A DNA stretch of 64,000 bases from Flavobacteriales bacterium (GTDB lineage Bacteria; Bacteroidota; Bacteroidia; Flavobacteriales_F; PHOS-HE28): contig CP129489.1 in assembly GCA_030584065.1 (NCBI GenBank), positions 1,965,497 to 2,029,496 on the forward strand, written 5' to 3'. Every line of letters starts with the position of its first letter. Within the stretch, counting starts at the first letter, position 1. Positions 40,983-50,653 of the stretch are shown piece after piece. The notes under the pieces are model-generated. The model was given only the letters and a program-made list of their open reading frames with translations, made no database searches and was not told where the DNA came from. The position numbers were made by a program, and so were the translations under genes.

Positions 40983-43112
40983 ATGAGAGTCTTCGATGCC
41001 AAGCACATCAAGAACATCGTCCTCCTGGGATCCCACGGATGCGGCAAGACCACGCTGGCCGAAACCATGCTCTTCGAAGCGGGTCTGATCCAACGCCGCG
41101 GCCGAGTCGAGGACAGGAACACCGTGAGCGACTACCACGAACTGGAGCATGAGCGCGGCAGCAGCGTCTACAGCACCGTGCTCCACACCGAGTGGCAGGG
41201 CTACAAGATCAACATCATCGATACCCCGGGCCTCGACGACCTGGTGGGCGAGACCATCCCCGCCCTTCGCGTGGCCGATACCTGCGTGCTGCTGCTCAAC
41301 GCCCATCATGGCGTGGAGGTGGGCACCGACCTGGTTTGGGAGCATTTGCAGCGCTATGACCGTCCGGTGATCATCGGCGTGAACCAGCTCGACCATCCCA
41401 ACGCCGATTTCGAGGCCACCGTGGGCCAGGCGAAGGAGCACTTCGGCCCGGCCGTCACCGTGATGCAGTATCCCGTGGAGCAGGGCGACGGCTTCCACCG
41501 CATCATCGATCTGCTGAAGATGACCATGTATGTCTTCAAGGACGCCGGCGGCAAGCCCGAGAAGCAGCCCATCCCCGCCCATGAGCTGGAGAAGGCCAAC
41601 GCGCTGCACAAGGAGCTGGTGGAGAAAGCGGCCGAGAACGACGAGACCCTGATGGAGCACTACTTCGACAAGGGCGAGCTCGATGAGGACGAGATGCGCA
41701 AGGGTCTGAAGCAGGGCATGATGAAACGGACCTGCTTCCCCGTGTTCTGCCTGAGCGCGCTGCGCAACATGGGCAGCGGACGCCTCATGGGCTTCATCGA
41801 CAATGTGGCGCCCGCAGCGCTGGAGATGCCCGCCGAGGAGCGCGCCGACGGCGGCACGCTCGAATGCCGCGCTGACGGTCCGCCGGTGCTCTTCACCTTC
41901 AAGACCATGATCGAGCCCAAGGCGGGCCACATCACGCTCTTCAAGGTGATGAGCGGCGAGGTGGCCGAAGGCATGGAGCTGGTGAACGACAACACCGGCA
42001 GCACCGAGCGGCTCAACCAGCTCTTCATCGTCGACGGCAAGGAGCGCAAGCCGGTGGAGAAGCTCGCGGCCGGCGACATCGGAGGCACCATCAAGCTGAA
42101 GGACACCGCCACGGCCCACACGCTGCATGCGCCCGGCAAGGCGGTGAAGCTGCAGCCCATCGCCTTCCCCGAGCCGCGCCTGCGGCAGGTGATCAGGGCC
42201 ACCGACCTGAAGCTGGAGGAGAAGCTGCACGCCGCGCTGGTCGAGATCCAGAAGGAGGACCCCACCATCGTGCTCCAGTACAGCCGCGAGACGGGCCAGC
42301 AGCTGGTGGGCGCGCAGGGCGAGCTGCACCTGAGCCTGCTGAAGTGGAAGCTCAACCACCACTACAGGGTCGACTGCGCCTTCAGCAGCCCGCGCATCCC
42401 CTACCGCGAGACCATCCGCAAGGGCGCCGAGGCGAGCTATCGTCACAAGAAGCAGACGGGCGGCAGCGGGCAGTTCGGCGAGGTGCACCTGCGGATCGAG
42501 CCGTGGCACGAGGGCATGCCCGAGCCCACCGGCGTGAGCGTGCGCGGCAAGGAGGAGCTCGAGCTGCCCACCGGCGGCAAGCTGGTCTTCTACAACTGCA
42601 TCGTGGGCGGCGTCATCGACAACAAGTTCATGCCCAGCATCCTCAAGGGCGTCATGGAGAAGATGGAGCGCGGCCCGCTCACCGGATCGCCCGCGCGCGA
42701 CATCCGCGTGGTGGTCTTCGATGGCAAGATGCACCCCGTGGACAGCAACGACATCAGCTTCAAGATCGCCGGGCTGCAGGCCTTCCGCGAGGCCTTCACC
42801 ATGGCCGACCCGCAGCTGATGGAACCCATCCAGGAGCTGGAGGTGCGCGTGCCCGCCGACCTCATGGGCGATGTGATGACCGACCTGCAGGGCCGCCGCA
42901 GCATCGTGATGGGCGTGGACAGCAGCGGCCGCTACCAGATCATCCGGACGCTGACCCCGCTGGCCGAGCTGGACCGCTACAGCACCGCGCTGCGGAGCCT
43001 CACGCAGGGGCGCGGCACCTACACCGAGAAGTTCCATGCCTACCAAGCCGTGCCGGCCGAGCTGCAGCACAGGCTGGTGAGCGGGCACAAGGAGGAAGAG
43101 GTGCTGGCCTAG
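40983..43112 (+). CDS. EF-G-like translational GTPase (EF-G paralogue)
   Basis: 709 residues with the EF-G domain order. GTPase: G1 GSHGCGKT 16-23, G3 DTPGLDD 80-86 (in place of the usual DTPGHVD), G4 NQLD 134-137 (in place of NKxD); the switch I region reads RGSSVYST rather than RGITI. Domains II-V follow, with the domain IV start TGGSGQFGEVHLRI and VGGVIDNKFMPSI. Differences at G3 and switch I imply a paralogue (EF-G2 type) rather than the main factor; a role in translation is likely, its exact step unknown. Single gene, its own terminator upstream. Confidence 0.93.
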   Translation: MRVFDAKHIKNIVLLGSHGCGKTTLAETMLFEAGLIQRRGRVEDRNTVSDYHELEHERGSSVYSTVLHTEWQGYKINIIDTPGLDDLVGETIPALRVADTCVLLLNAHHGVEVGTDLVWEHLQRYDRPVIIGVNQLDHPNADFEATVGQAKEHFGPAVTVMQYPVEQGDGFHRIIDLLKMTMYVFKDAGGKPEKQPIPAHELEKANALHKELVEKAAENDETLMEHYFDKGELDEDEMRKGLKQGMMKRTCFPVFCLSALRNMGSGRLMGFIDNVAPAALEMPAEERADGGTLECRADGPPVLFTFKTMIEPKAGHITLFKVMSGEVAEGMELVNDNTGSTERLNQLFIVDGKERKPVEKLAAGDIGGTIKLKDTATAHTLHAPGKAVKLQPIAFPEPRLRQVIRATDLKLEEKLHAALVEIQKEDPTIVLQYSRETGQQLVGAQGELHLSLLKWKLNHHYRVDCAFSSPRIPYRETIRKGAEASYRHKKQTGGSGQFGEVHLRIEPWHEGMPEPTGVSVRGKEELELPTGGKLVFYNCIVGGVIDNKFMPSILKGVMEKMERGPLTGSPARDIRVVVFDGKMHPVDSNDISFKIAGLQAFREAFTMADPQLMEPIQELEVRVPADLMGDVMTDLQGRRSIVMGVDSSGRYQIIRTLTPLAELDRYSTALRSLTQGRGTYTEKFHAYQAVPAELQHRLVSGHKEEEVLA

Positions 43113-43171
43113 TTGCCATGCAGTCCGACCGCGCGCGCCCTGCGGGAAACCGCGGGGCGCGCGCGCTCACC

Positions 43172-43179
43172 TACCTTCA
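43172..43179 (+). promoter_or_regulatory. -7 box of the T9SS propeller gene
   Basis: TACCTTCA, 10 nt before the ATG at 43190. Confidence 0.5.
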
Positions 43180-43189
43180 CCCTGCCGCC

Positions 43190-44818
43190 ATGCCAACCCC
43201 GCCCACCGCCCCTGCCCGCGCGATCGCCGCAGCGCTGGCGCTCACCGCGTTCGGGGCCGCGGCCCAAACGCCCTTGGAGTGGACGCGGAGCATCCTCACC
43301 GGCTTCACGTGGTACACCAGCGATGCCCCGCAGCTGTTCCGGGCACCCGATTCGGATCTCCTCGTGGCCGGCAATACCCTGGAAGGGGCATCGGAGAGCG
43401 ACTTCCTCATCGCGCGCTACACGGATTCCGGCGATGCGCTCTGGACCTTCACCTGGGATGGCCCTTCCGGCTCGTACGATCACCTCGCCGCCGCTGCGGT
43501 CGATGCCGCGGGCGCCGTCATCGCAACCGGCTATGCACGCGTGGACAGCGCCGATACCGACCTGGCCGTCATCAAGGTGACGCCCGATGGCGAAGCGGCC
43601 TGGACCTACACCTTCGATGGCGGCGTGCAGCGACCGGATGCCGGCGTCGCAATCGCGCTGGATGCGGACGGCTCCATCTACGTGACCGGCTATGCGGCCA
43701 TTGACACCCTGAGGCCCGCCAAGCTGCTCGTGCAGAAGCTCTCGCCGGAGGGGGCCCTGCTCTGGGCGCATGTGCTCGGCGCGGCAGACGAATACGATTG
43801 CAGCGGCCGCCTGGTGAAGGTGCTGGATGATGGCATCCGCGTGCTCGGGCACTACTGGCCGTACATCGGCAGCGCCGGCTTCACGCAGACTGTGGTGAGC
43901 GCGGACGGCACGCTGATCGCCCATGCCGAGGGCCCGGGCATACAGGGCTTCGGCAGCGCCCAATGCTACGCCATCGACGATGACGGCTACGGCTACGCGG
44001 GCGTGTTCGGCCGGTACCGCATCATGCGCATCCGGCCCGACGCCACCACCGACTGGCTCTACGAGCACCCCTCCAACCTCCCGTGGAACGTCTCGGCCGA
44101 TGAATGCAATGCCCTGGCCATCGATGCCGAAGGGAGCATCCGGGCCACGGGGCGCATCGCCGGTCCCGACTACCTGGGGCCCACCTACACCAATTGCGAT
44201 GTCCTCACCCTCAAGCTGGATGCATCCGGCACCCTTGCCTGGTCCGATCGCTATGCCTACCAGGATGCCAACTCGTGCGACATGGGCAACGCCATCGCCT
44301 TGGATGATGCGCTGAATGCGTACGCCGCCGGCCAGAGCCAGCATGGCGGCATCACCACCCACTATGATTTCAGCATCACCAAGGTGAGTCCGGAGGGCAC
44401 GCTGATTGGGGAGCTGCGGTACGACGGCCCGGACTCCGGCGACGATGCGCTCACCAGCATCGCCGTCACGCCGTCGGCCATCTACGTCGCCGGCATCTCC
44501 ATGGATGCCGCAGGACGCTCGCACCTGGTCACGCAGAAATACAGCAACACCGTGGGCATGGCTGAGGCGGCAGCCCCCCTCATCGGGGCGCCCAGCCCCA
44601 ATCCGTTCAGCGCACGCTTCCTGCTGGAGACCGGGCCGGGCGCCCGGGACTCCGACCTCGTGCTCACCGATATCCACGGCCGCACGGTGCGTCGGCTGGG
44701 CCGTCCGCAGGGCGAGCGGATGACCGTTGAACGGGACGGCCTGCCAGCCGGCATCTATGTGCTGCTGGCCTTGCGGCACGGCGCACCGGTGCTGGCACGG
44801 CGCGTGGTGGCGGAATGA
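43190..44818 (+). CDS. SBBP-type beta-propeller protein with T9SS sorting domain
   Basis: 542 residues. Signal peptide ends near AFGAAAQ. Repeats of the form DAAGAVIATGYARVDS...DLAVIKVTPDGEAAWTYTFDG are the SBBP propeller repeat; at least five are visible. C-terminal T9SS type A domain: APSPNPFSARFLLET, VLTDIHGRTVRRLG, LPAGIYVLLAL. Exported across the outer membrane and probably attached to the surface or released. Its stop overlaps the next start as ATGA. Confidence 0.88.
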   Translation: MPTPPTAPARAIAAALALTAFGAAAQTPLEWTRSILTGFTWYTSDAPQLFRAPDSDLLVAGNTLEGASESDFLIARYTDSGDALWTFTWDGPSGSYDHLAAAAVDAAGAVIATGYARVDSADTDLAVIKVTPDGEAAWTYTFDGGVQRPDAGVAIALDADGSIYVTGYAAIDTLRPAKLLVQKLSPEGALLWAHVLGAADEYDCSGRLVKVLDDGIRVLGHYWPYIGSAGFTQTVVSADGTLIAHAEGPGIQGFGSAQCYAIDDDGYGYAGVFGRYRIMRIRPDATTDWLYEHPSNLPWNVSADECNALAIDAEGSIRATGRIAGPDYLGPTYTNCDVLTLKLDASGTLAWSDRYAYQDANSCDMGNAIALDDALNAYAAGQSQHGGITTHYDFSITKVSPEGTLIGELRYDGPDSGDDALTSIAVTPSAIYVAGISMDAAGRSHLVTQKYSNTVGMAEAAAPLIGAPSPNPFSARFLLETGPGARDSDLVLTDIHGRTVRRLGRPQGERMTVERDGLPAGIYVLLALRHGAPVLARRVVAE

Positions 44819-45828
44819 CGATGGAGACCTGTACCCCGCACCGCATCCACGGCGAAGGCCTCCGGCAGCGATTGCCGCGGCTCCGCATGCGCCGCGCCAC
44901 CGCGCTCCTCCTCCCGCTTCTCCTCCTCGCGCTTCCCGCCTGCAACCTCGCACGCATGCACGGCCGCATGAGTGACAAGCGTCTGGAGCGCCATGCATAC
45001 ACGGCGAGGCCCTTCCATGCGAGCGGGCCGCATTTCGCGTGGCACCGTGAGACGGGCAAGCCGAAGCTCCTGCTGCTGCATGGCTATACCGGCACGGGCG
45101 CGCTGCAATGGAGCAGGACCGCCAGCCTGCTGCGCAAGGACTACGATTGCATCCTTCCCGACCTGCTGAGCCACGGACAGAGCGCCAAGTGGGACAGCAG
45201 CCGGGCGGGCCTCAGCCTCGACGATCAGGCCGCCCACGTGCTCCTGATCCTGGACAGCCTCGGGGTACAGGGGCCGATTCCCGTTGTCGGCAATAGCTAC
45301 GGCGGCGGTGTAGCGGCGCGCCTGGCCGAACTGCATCCGGACCGCATCAGCCGGCTGGTGATCTACGACGGCCTGGTGACGGACTACAGCGCGGCGCTCG
45401 CCGACAGCATCGCCCGCGCCCAGGGGGCGCCGAGCATGCTCGCGGTCATGCGCACGCCCTCGGCGGACGACCTGCGCTTCGGCATCCGCCTCTCGCTCTA
45501 CCGCGATCCGCCGCTCCCCCGCTTCATCCTCAACCAGATCTACCGCGAGTTCGCCGCGCCCTACCGGGCTGCGCAGATCACCCTGCTGCAGGACCTGATG
45601 GCGCACGAGGGGGAACTGGTGCACAAGCGCTACGACTGGCGCATGCCCGTGCACCTCATCTGGGGCGAGCGCGACGAGCTCATCCCCAACGCCACCGGGC
45701 GCGCGCTGCTGCAGCGGCACGGGCTTCCGGAGGACCGATGGACGGTGATTCCGCGGACCGGTCACGTGGCCAACATCGAGCGGCCCCGGGCCTTCGTGCA
45801 CGTGCTCCGCGAGATCCTCTCCCGTTAG
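44815..45828 (+). CDS. Alpha/beta hydrolase, probable lipoprotein
   Basis: 337 residues from the ATG at 44815 that overlaps the upstream stop (ATGA); an internal ATG at 44887 would begin closer to the signal. The signal region has lipobox LPAC (ATALLLPLLLLALPACN). Catalytic set: nucleophile Ser in VVGNSYGGGVAA, acid in WGERDELIP, His in GHVANIERP; oxyanion region LLHGYTGTG. Substrate unknown. The stop codon overlaps the convergent M1 peptidase stop by 4 nt (TTAG). Confidence 0.88.
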   Translation: MTMETCTPHRIHGEGLRQRLPRLRMRRATALLLPLLLLALPACNLARMHGRMSDKRLERHAYTARPFHASGPHFAWHRETGKPKLLLLHGYTGTGALQWSRTASLLRKDYDCILPDLLSHGQSAKWDSSRAGLSLDDQAAHVLLILDSLGVQGPIPVVGNSYGGGVAARLAELHPDRISRLVIYDGLVTDYSAALADSIARAQGAPSMLAVMRTPSADDLRFGIRLSLYRDPPLPRFILNQIYREFAAPYRAAQITLLQDLMAHEGELVHKRYDWRMPVHLIWGERDELIPNATGRALLQRHGLPEDRWTVIPRTGHVANIERPRAFVHVLREILSR

Positions 45829-47687
45829 GGGCGCACCAACCCCCGCGTGCCCTCGGGCAGCTCCACCCGGTCGTTCGCGCGGTCCATGTCGGCGGTGCGC
45901 TGCAGCCGATCGAGGATCACGGCCGCCAGCTGCGCGATGTCGCCGGGCACGGTGAGCGTGTAGGCCGGGTCGGTCCATTGCCAGCGCGGCAGCACCGTGA
46001 AGGCCGCGCGGTCGCTTCCGGGCGCTTTGGCGCCCCGCGCCAGGGAGAGCGGGATGTGGTAGCTGCGGCGCTCGCCCGTGCGCAACACCAGGTCGAGGTC
46101 CACCGGCATCAGCATCTCGCCCTTGCGCGCCACGGTGATGCGCAGCGAATCGCCCACCTGCAGCACCTCGGCGATGGCGTAGTCCAGCCGGCGCGTGGTG
46201 TTCACCCACTGGTCGAAGTACCAGTCCAGCTCCAGCCCGCTCTGCTTCTCCAGCGCGCGCTCCAGGTCGATGGGCTCGGGGTGCTTGAAGCGGCACGCGT
46301 CCCAGTAGCGCAGCAGCCCCTGCGCCAGGGTGCGCTCGCCCACCACCGCGCCCGCCTGGTGCACCAGCATCTCCCCGAAGCTGTAAGCCGTGGCGCCGTA
46401 GCCGGCGTTGGTGAGGAAATGGTCGGCATGCACGCTCGGCGGCTCCTGCTTTCCGCTCTCCACCAGGCCGATGTAGCCGTCGATGGCCGAGGCATGCGGG
46501 TCGCCCTCGCCGCCGAAGAGGTGGGCCATCACCTCGCTGCTGGCGTATTCGGTCATGCCCTCATCCATCCACGCGAAGCGCCCCTCGTTGCTCGCCAGCG
46601 CGCCATGGTACCAGCTGTGCACGCTCTCGTGCACGCTCACGCCCACCAGGCTACCGATACGGCGGCGGCCGGTGATGAGGGTGAGCATCGGGTACTCCAT
46701 GCCCCCATCGCCGCCCTGCACGAAGCTGTACTGGGGCCACGGATAGCGCCCGAAGCGCTCGTTCATGAAGCGGAAGGTCTTCTCCATGTAGCCGGGCAGC
46801 TCGCGCCACACCGCCTCCAGCTCCGCCTGGTCCTTGTAGAAGAAATGGAGCTCGGGGCCCTCGGCCATCGGGCGCACCACATGCTTGTAGTCCTTGTCGG
46901 CCGCCCACGCGAAGTCGTGCACGTCCTTGGCGACGAAGCGCCAAGTGAGGCGCGTGCCCTCCGGGCGCTTCACCGGCTTGCGGCTGGGGTAGCCGTGGCC
47001 GATCCGCTCGGGGTTCTGCAGCACGCCGGTGGCCGCCACGGTGTAGGCGCTGTCGAGCGTGAGCTTCACGTCGAAATCGCCCCACACCCCGTGGAACTCC
47101 CGGCCCACGTAAGGGATGGCGTGCCAGCCGCGGTGGTCGTACTCGGCCAGCTTGGGGTACCACTGCGCCATGCTGTAGGCCACGCCCTCGGCATTGTCGC
47201 GGCCGCTGCGCCGGATCTGCACGGGCACCTGGCCGCGGAAGGCGAAGGCCAGCGCGGTGGTGCGCCCCGGCAGGAGCGGCTCCGGCAGCACGGCGCGCAG
47301 CACCGTGCCCAGATGCTCCAGCGCCACCGGCTTGCCGCCCTGCTCCATGCGCTCCACCACCAGTTCGCCCATCTCCTCGGGCTTCAGCTGGGCGATGCGG
47401 TCGCGCACCCGCGGGTCGGGGTCGGCGATGGTGCGCGAGCGCACATCCATCTCGCTGCCGGGCCGGAAGGCGTTGAAGTAGAGGTGGAAGAAGAGCTCGC
47501 GCAGGGTGTCGGGGCTGTTGTTGGTGTAGGCCAGCGCCGTGGTGCCGGTGTAGCGATGGGTGGCATCGTCGAGGGTGACGGCCATGTCGTACTTCACGCG
47601 CTGCTGCCAGCGGTCGCATTGGGCCGTGGCCGCAAAGGCCAGGGCCAGGGCCCCCAGGAGGGCGGCCGAACGGAAGGGAACGGGCAT
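45825..47687 (-). CDS. M1-family metallopeptidase (aminopeptidase N-like)
   Basis: 620 residues with a signal peptide (MPVPFRSAALLGALALAFAA). Zinc site HESVH at 353-357 with the third ligand E376 after 18 residues, as in gluzincins. The substrate loop reads GGMEYP at 328-333 in place of GAMEN, common in secreted Bacteroidota members. C-terminal part has the family ARM-like helices, then a beta domain (LRITVARKGEMLMPVDLDL). Periplasmic or external. A TTCCTTTG box lies 4 nt before the ATG, implying a very short leader. Confidence 0.93.
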   Translation of the reverse strand: MPVPFRSAALLGALALAFAATAQCDRWQQRVKYDMAVTLDDATHRYTGTTALAYTNNSPDTLRELFFHLYFNAFRPGSEMDVRSRTIADPDPRVRDRIAQLKPEEMGELVVERMEQGGKPVALEHLGTVLRAVLPEPLLPGRTTALAFAFRGQVPVQIRRSGRDNAEGVAYSMAQWYPKLAEYDHRGWHAIPYVGREFHGVWGDFDVKLTLDSAYTVAATGVLQNPERIGHGYPSRKPVKRPEGTRLTWRFVAKDVHDFAWAADKDYKHVVRPMAEGPELHFFYKDQAELEAVWRELPGYMEKTFRFMNERFGRYPWPQYSFVQGGDGGMEYPMLTLITGRRRIGSLVGVSVHESVHSWYHGALASNEGRFAWMDEGMTEYASSEVMAHLFGGEGDPHASAIDGYIGLVESGKQEPPSVHADHFLTNAGYGATAYSFGEMLVHQAGAVVGERTLAQGLLRYWDACRFKHPEPIDLERALEKQSGLELDWYFDQWVNTTRRLDYAIAEVLQVGDSLRITVARKGEMLMPVDLDLVLRTGERRSYHIPLSLARGAKAPGSDRAAFTVLPRWQWTDPAYTLTVPGDIAQLAAVILDRLQRTADMDRANDRVELPEGTRGLVRP

Positions 47688-47691
47688 GGTG

Positions 47692-47699
47692 CAAAGGAA
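47692..47699 (-). promoter_or_regulatory. -7 box of the M1 peptidase gene
   Basis: TTCCTTTG, seven of eight matches to TAnnTTTG, only 4 nt before the ATG at 47687. Confidence 0.5.
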
Positions 47700-47855
47700 C
47701 GGCGCATGCCGGAAGCCGCCGCCCCCGCGCCACGGACCGCAGGGAACGACGCAGAAGGCGTGCACCGCGCCGCCGATGGCCGGCATCCTGACGATCTGTC
47801 GCGGCCCCGGGCTTGGCAATGATGTTGCTTTGCATCCGCAAAACCTGGAAACGCG

Positions 47856-48557
47856 ATGATGGAGGGCAATCCCATGATGGGCGCATACCTGATCGGTATG
47901 GTGATCATGGCCGTGAGCTGGCTGGTGAGCCAGCAATTGAAGAGCCGGTTCGAGAAGTACAGCCGCACCCCGCTGGCCAACGGCATGAGCGGGCGCGAGG
48001 TGGCCGAGCGCATGCTGCGCGACCATGGCATCAGCGGCGTGCGCGTGGTGAGCGTGCCGGGCGCGCTCACCGACCACTACAACCCGGCCAACCGCACGGT
48101 GAACCTGAGCGAGCCGGTGTACCATGCGCGCAACGCCGCCGCCGCCGCCGTGGCTGCCCACGAGTGCGGGCACGCCGTGCAGCACGCCACGGCCTACCGC
48201 TGGCTCACCATGCGCAGCAAGCTGGTACCGGTGGTGAGCGTGGCCTCGCAATGGATGCAATGGGTGCTGCTCGGCGGCATCCTCCTGCTCAACACCTTCC
48301 CGCAGCTGCTGCTGGCCGGCATCGTGCTCTTCGCCATGACCACGCTGTTCAGCATCATCACCCTGCCGGTGGAGTACGATGCAAGCAACCGCGCCCTGGC
48401 CTGGATCAAGCGCAACGGCATCGTCACCGCCGGCGAATACGCCCTGAGCGCCGATGCGCTGAAGTGGGCCGCCCGCACCTACGTGGTGGCCGCCATCGGC
48501 TCCATCGCCACGCTCCTGTACTACGTGATGATCTTCATGGGCCGCCGCCGCGACTGA
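47856..48557 (+). CDS. YugP-type membrane zinc metallopeptidase
   Basis: 233 residues. N-terminal membrane helix, then zinc site HECGH at 102-106 in AAAAVAAHECGHAVQHA, followed by three membrane helices (WMQWVLLGGILLLN, LLAGIVLFAMTTLFSII, TYVVAAIGSIATLLYYVMIF). Same family as YugP; substrates are not known. Inner membrane. A terminator follows directly. Starts at 47856 or 47859 cannot be told apart. Confidence 0.92.
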   Translation: MMEGNPMMGAYLIGMVIMAVSWLVSQQLKSRFEKYSRTPLANGMSGREVAERMLRDHGISGVRVVSVPGALTDHYNPANRTVNLSEPVYHARNAAAAAVAAHECGHAVQHATAYRWLTMRSKLVPVVSVASQWMQWVLLGGILLLNTFPQLLLAGIVLFAMTTLFSIITLPVEYDASNRALAWIKRNGIVTAGEYALSADALKWAARTYVVAAIGSIATLLYYVMIFMGRRRD

Positions 48558-48578
48558 CCGCGCAGGGCCCGTGCACGC

Positions 48579-48605
48579 GAAGCCCCGGCGGTTGGCCGGG
48601 GCTTC
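48579..48605. terminator. Convergent terminator, YugP-like / HerA-like
   Basis: GAAGCCCCGG / CCGGGGCTTC, a perfect 10-bp stem with 7-nt loop between convergent genes. Confidence 0.8.
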
Positions 48606-48612
48606 GCGGCCA

Positions 48613-50148
48613 TCAGTAGCGGCGCCGCCGCGCGGTTGTGCGGATGCCCAGCACGCCCAGCAGGCCGCGGGTGAGCTCGCGCACGATGGTGTTGCCCACC
48701 TGGCGCGCCATGGGGTTCTTCGTCATCTTCTCCAAGGTGCCTGGCTCGGGTTTGGCGGCGCGCTTCGGCTCGGGGGGCGCGGGCGCATCGGCCTCCCTGC
48801 CCTGCATCCGCTTCTCCAGAAGCTCGAAGGCGCTCTCCCGGTCAATCTCCTCGTTGTAGGTCCGCGCTAGGGCGCTGCGGGCCACCAGCCCATCGATCTC
48901 CAGCGGGCTGAGCACATCCATGCGGCTCACCGGCGCCCGCAGCAGCGTGTGGGCCAGCGGCGTGGGCGTGCCCTTCTCGCTGAGGGCGGTTACCAGCGCC
49001 TCCCCGATGCCGAGGGAGGTGATGAGCTCCTCCACATCGTAAAAGGGCGTGATGGGGTAGTTCTGCGCGGTCTTCCTGATGGTAGTGCGATCCTTGGCGG
49101 TGAAGGCGCGCAGGGCGTGCTGCACCTTGAGGCCGAGCTGGCCGAGCACGCTCTCGGGCACATCGCTGGGGTCCTGCGTGCAGAAGTAGACGCCCACGCC
49201 TTTCGAGCGGATGAGCTTGATGATGGTCTCGATCTGCTCGAGCAGGGCCTTCGTGGCGGTGCTGAAGATCAGGTGCGCCTCGTCGATGAAGAGCACCAGC
49301 TTGGGCTTATCGGGATCGCCCACCTCGGGGAAGGTGCTGTAGATCTCGGCCAGCAGGCAGAGCATGAAGGTGCTGAAGAGGCGCGGGCGGTCCTGGATGT
49401 CGGTGAGGCGCACGATGTGCACCACGCCCTTCCCGTCCCGCAGCTCCAGCAGGTCGTTCACGTCGAAGCTGCGCTCGCCGAAGAAACGGTCGGCGCCCTG
49501 CTGCTCGATCTCGATGAGCTTGCGCAGGATGATGTTCACCGTAGAGCCGCTCACCTGCCCGTACACCTTGCGGATCTCCTCCTTGCCCTCATCGGTCACG
49601 AACTGCAGCACGCGCCGCAGGTCCTTCAGATCCAATAACGGCAGGCCGTGGTCGTCGCAGTACTTGAAGACGAGGGCCAGCACGCTCTGCTGGGTATCGT
49701 TCAGTTCCAGGATGCGTCCCAGCAGCACGGGGCCGAACTCGCTCACCGTGGCGCGCAGGCGGGCGCCGGGCTCCTTGCTCAGGGAGAGCAGCTCCACCGG
49801 CAGGCCCTGCGGGGCGTACGGGATGCCGAGCTTGGCATGGCGCGCCTCGATCTTCTCATTGCCCGCACCCGGCGCGGCGATCCCGCTCAGGTCGCCCTTC
49901 ACATCCATGAGCAGCGATGGCACCCCGTGCAGCGACAGCTGCTCGGCGAGCACCTGCAGGGTCTTGGTCTTGCCGCTGCCGGTGGCCCCGCAGATGAGGC
50001 CGTGGCGGTTCATGGTGCGCAGCGGCACCTTCACGGTGCAGCCGGGCGGCACCTCACCGTGGAACAGCGCTCCGCCCAGCTCGATGCTGCCCCCCTTGAA
50101 GGCATTGCCCTCGGAGATGGCACGGATGAATTCGTCGCGATCGCTCAT
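48613..50148 (-). CDS. HerA-like ATPase (DUF853/YjgR family)
   Basis: 511 residues. Walker A GATGSGKT at 54-61, Walker B LVLFIDEAHLIF near 283, and the DUF853 features GVPSLLMDVKGDLSGIA, RLFSTFMLCLLAEIYSTFP and STATKALLEQIETIIKLIRSKG, then GVYFCTQDP. The family are HerA/FtsK-like motor ATPases often annotated as helicases; their biological role is unclear. C-terminal 50 residues are Pro/Lys-rich. It precedes a bidirectional terminator and follows the DUF937 gene by 34 nt. Confidence 0.93.
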   Translation of the reverse strand: MSDRDEFIRAISEGNAFKGGSIELGGALFHGEVPPGCTVKVPLRTMNRHGLICGATGSGKTKTLQVLAEQLSLHGVPSLLMDVKGDLSGIAAPGAGNEKIEARHAKLGIPYAPQGLPVELLSLSKEPGARLRATVSEFGPVLLGRILELNDTQQSVLALVFKYCDDHGLPLLDLKDLRRVLQFVTDEGKEEIRKVYGQVSGSTVNIILRKLIEIEQQGADRFFGERSFDVNDLLELRDGKGVVHIVRLTDIQDRPRLFSTFMLCLLAEIYSTFPEVGDPDKPKLVLFIDEAHLIFSTATKALLEQIETIIKLIRSKGVGVYFCTQDPSDVPESVLGQLGLKVQHALRAFTAKDRTTIRKTAQNYPITPFYDVEELITSLGIGEALVTALSEKGTPTPLAHTLLRAPVSRMDVLSPLEIDGLVARSALARTYNEEIDRESAFELLEKRMQGREADAPAPPEPKRAAKPEPGTLEKMTKNPMARQVGNTIVRELTRGLLGVLGIRTTARRRRY

Positions 50149-50182
50149 GGCGCCAAGATCGCACCCGATCGCAATGGCGGCA

Positions 50183-50623
50183 TCAGTCCTTGCCGAAGAG
50201 CTTGCCCAGACCGCCCAGCTTCCCGGCCGCGCCGCTGAGCAGGTCCTTGCCACCGCCGCCGAGCAGCCCGGAGAGCAGATTCTTGTTGCCGCCCACCTTC
50301 TCGGTCACCAGCTGCGTGAGCACGGGCATCACCAGATCCTTGATGGAGCCGGCCTTCGCGGCATCGAAGCCGAGCGGGCCCGTGAGCTTGCCCAGGAAGG
50401 ACTCGCCCATGCTGCCCAGCAGCGCCGAGCCGTGCGCATCGTTGGCATCCTTGCTGAACAGGTTGAGCGCAGCGCTCAGGTCCAGGCCCTGGCCCATGCC
50501 CTCCTTCACGCTGTCGCCAGCGGCGTTCACGATGCCGTCCACCTTTGAGGGGTCGACGCCGAGCTTGCCGGTGAGCTCGCCTTGGAGCTTCGCCTTCAAC
50601 TGGGGGATGATCTGGTCGAGCAT
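50183..50623 (-). CDS. DUF937 family protein
   Basis: 146 residues, helical with a Gly/Leu-rich C-terminus (GGNKNLLSGLLGGGGKDLLSG). Starts MLDQIIPQLKAKLQGELTGK and contains an internal MGQGLDLSAALNLF. This is the usual DUF937 shape; function unknown. Probably co-transcribed with the HerA-like gene. Confidence 0.8.
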   Translation of the reverse strand: MLDQIIPQLKAKLQGELTGKLGVDPSKVDGIVNAAGDSVKEGMGQGLDLSAALNLFSKDANDAHGSALLGSMGESFLGKLTGPLGFDAAKAGSIKDLVMPVLTQLVTEKVGGNKNLLSGLLGGGGKDLLSGAAGKLGGLGKLFGKD

Positions 50624-50653
50624 GGTCGTTCGTGTTGATGATCCGGGATTGGG

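Noticed and set aside
42344..43189. Longer reading frame for the propeller protein at 43190
   Set aside because: It overlaps the EF-G-like gene in another frame; the signal peptide begins at 43190.
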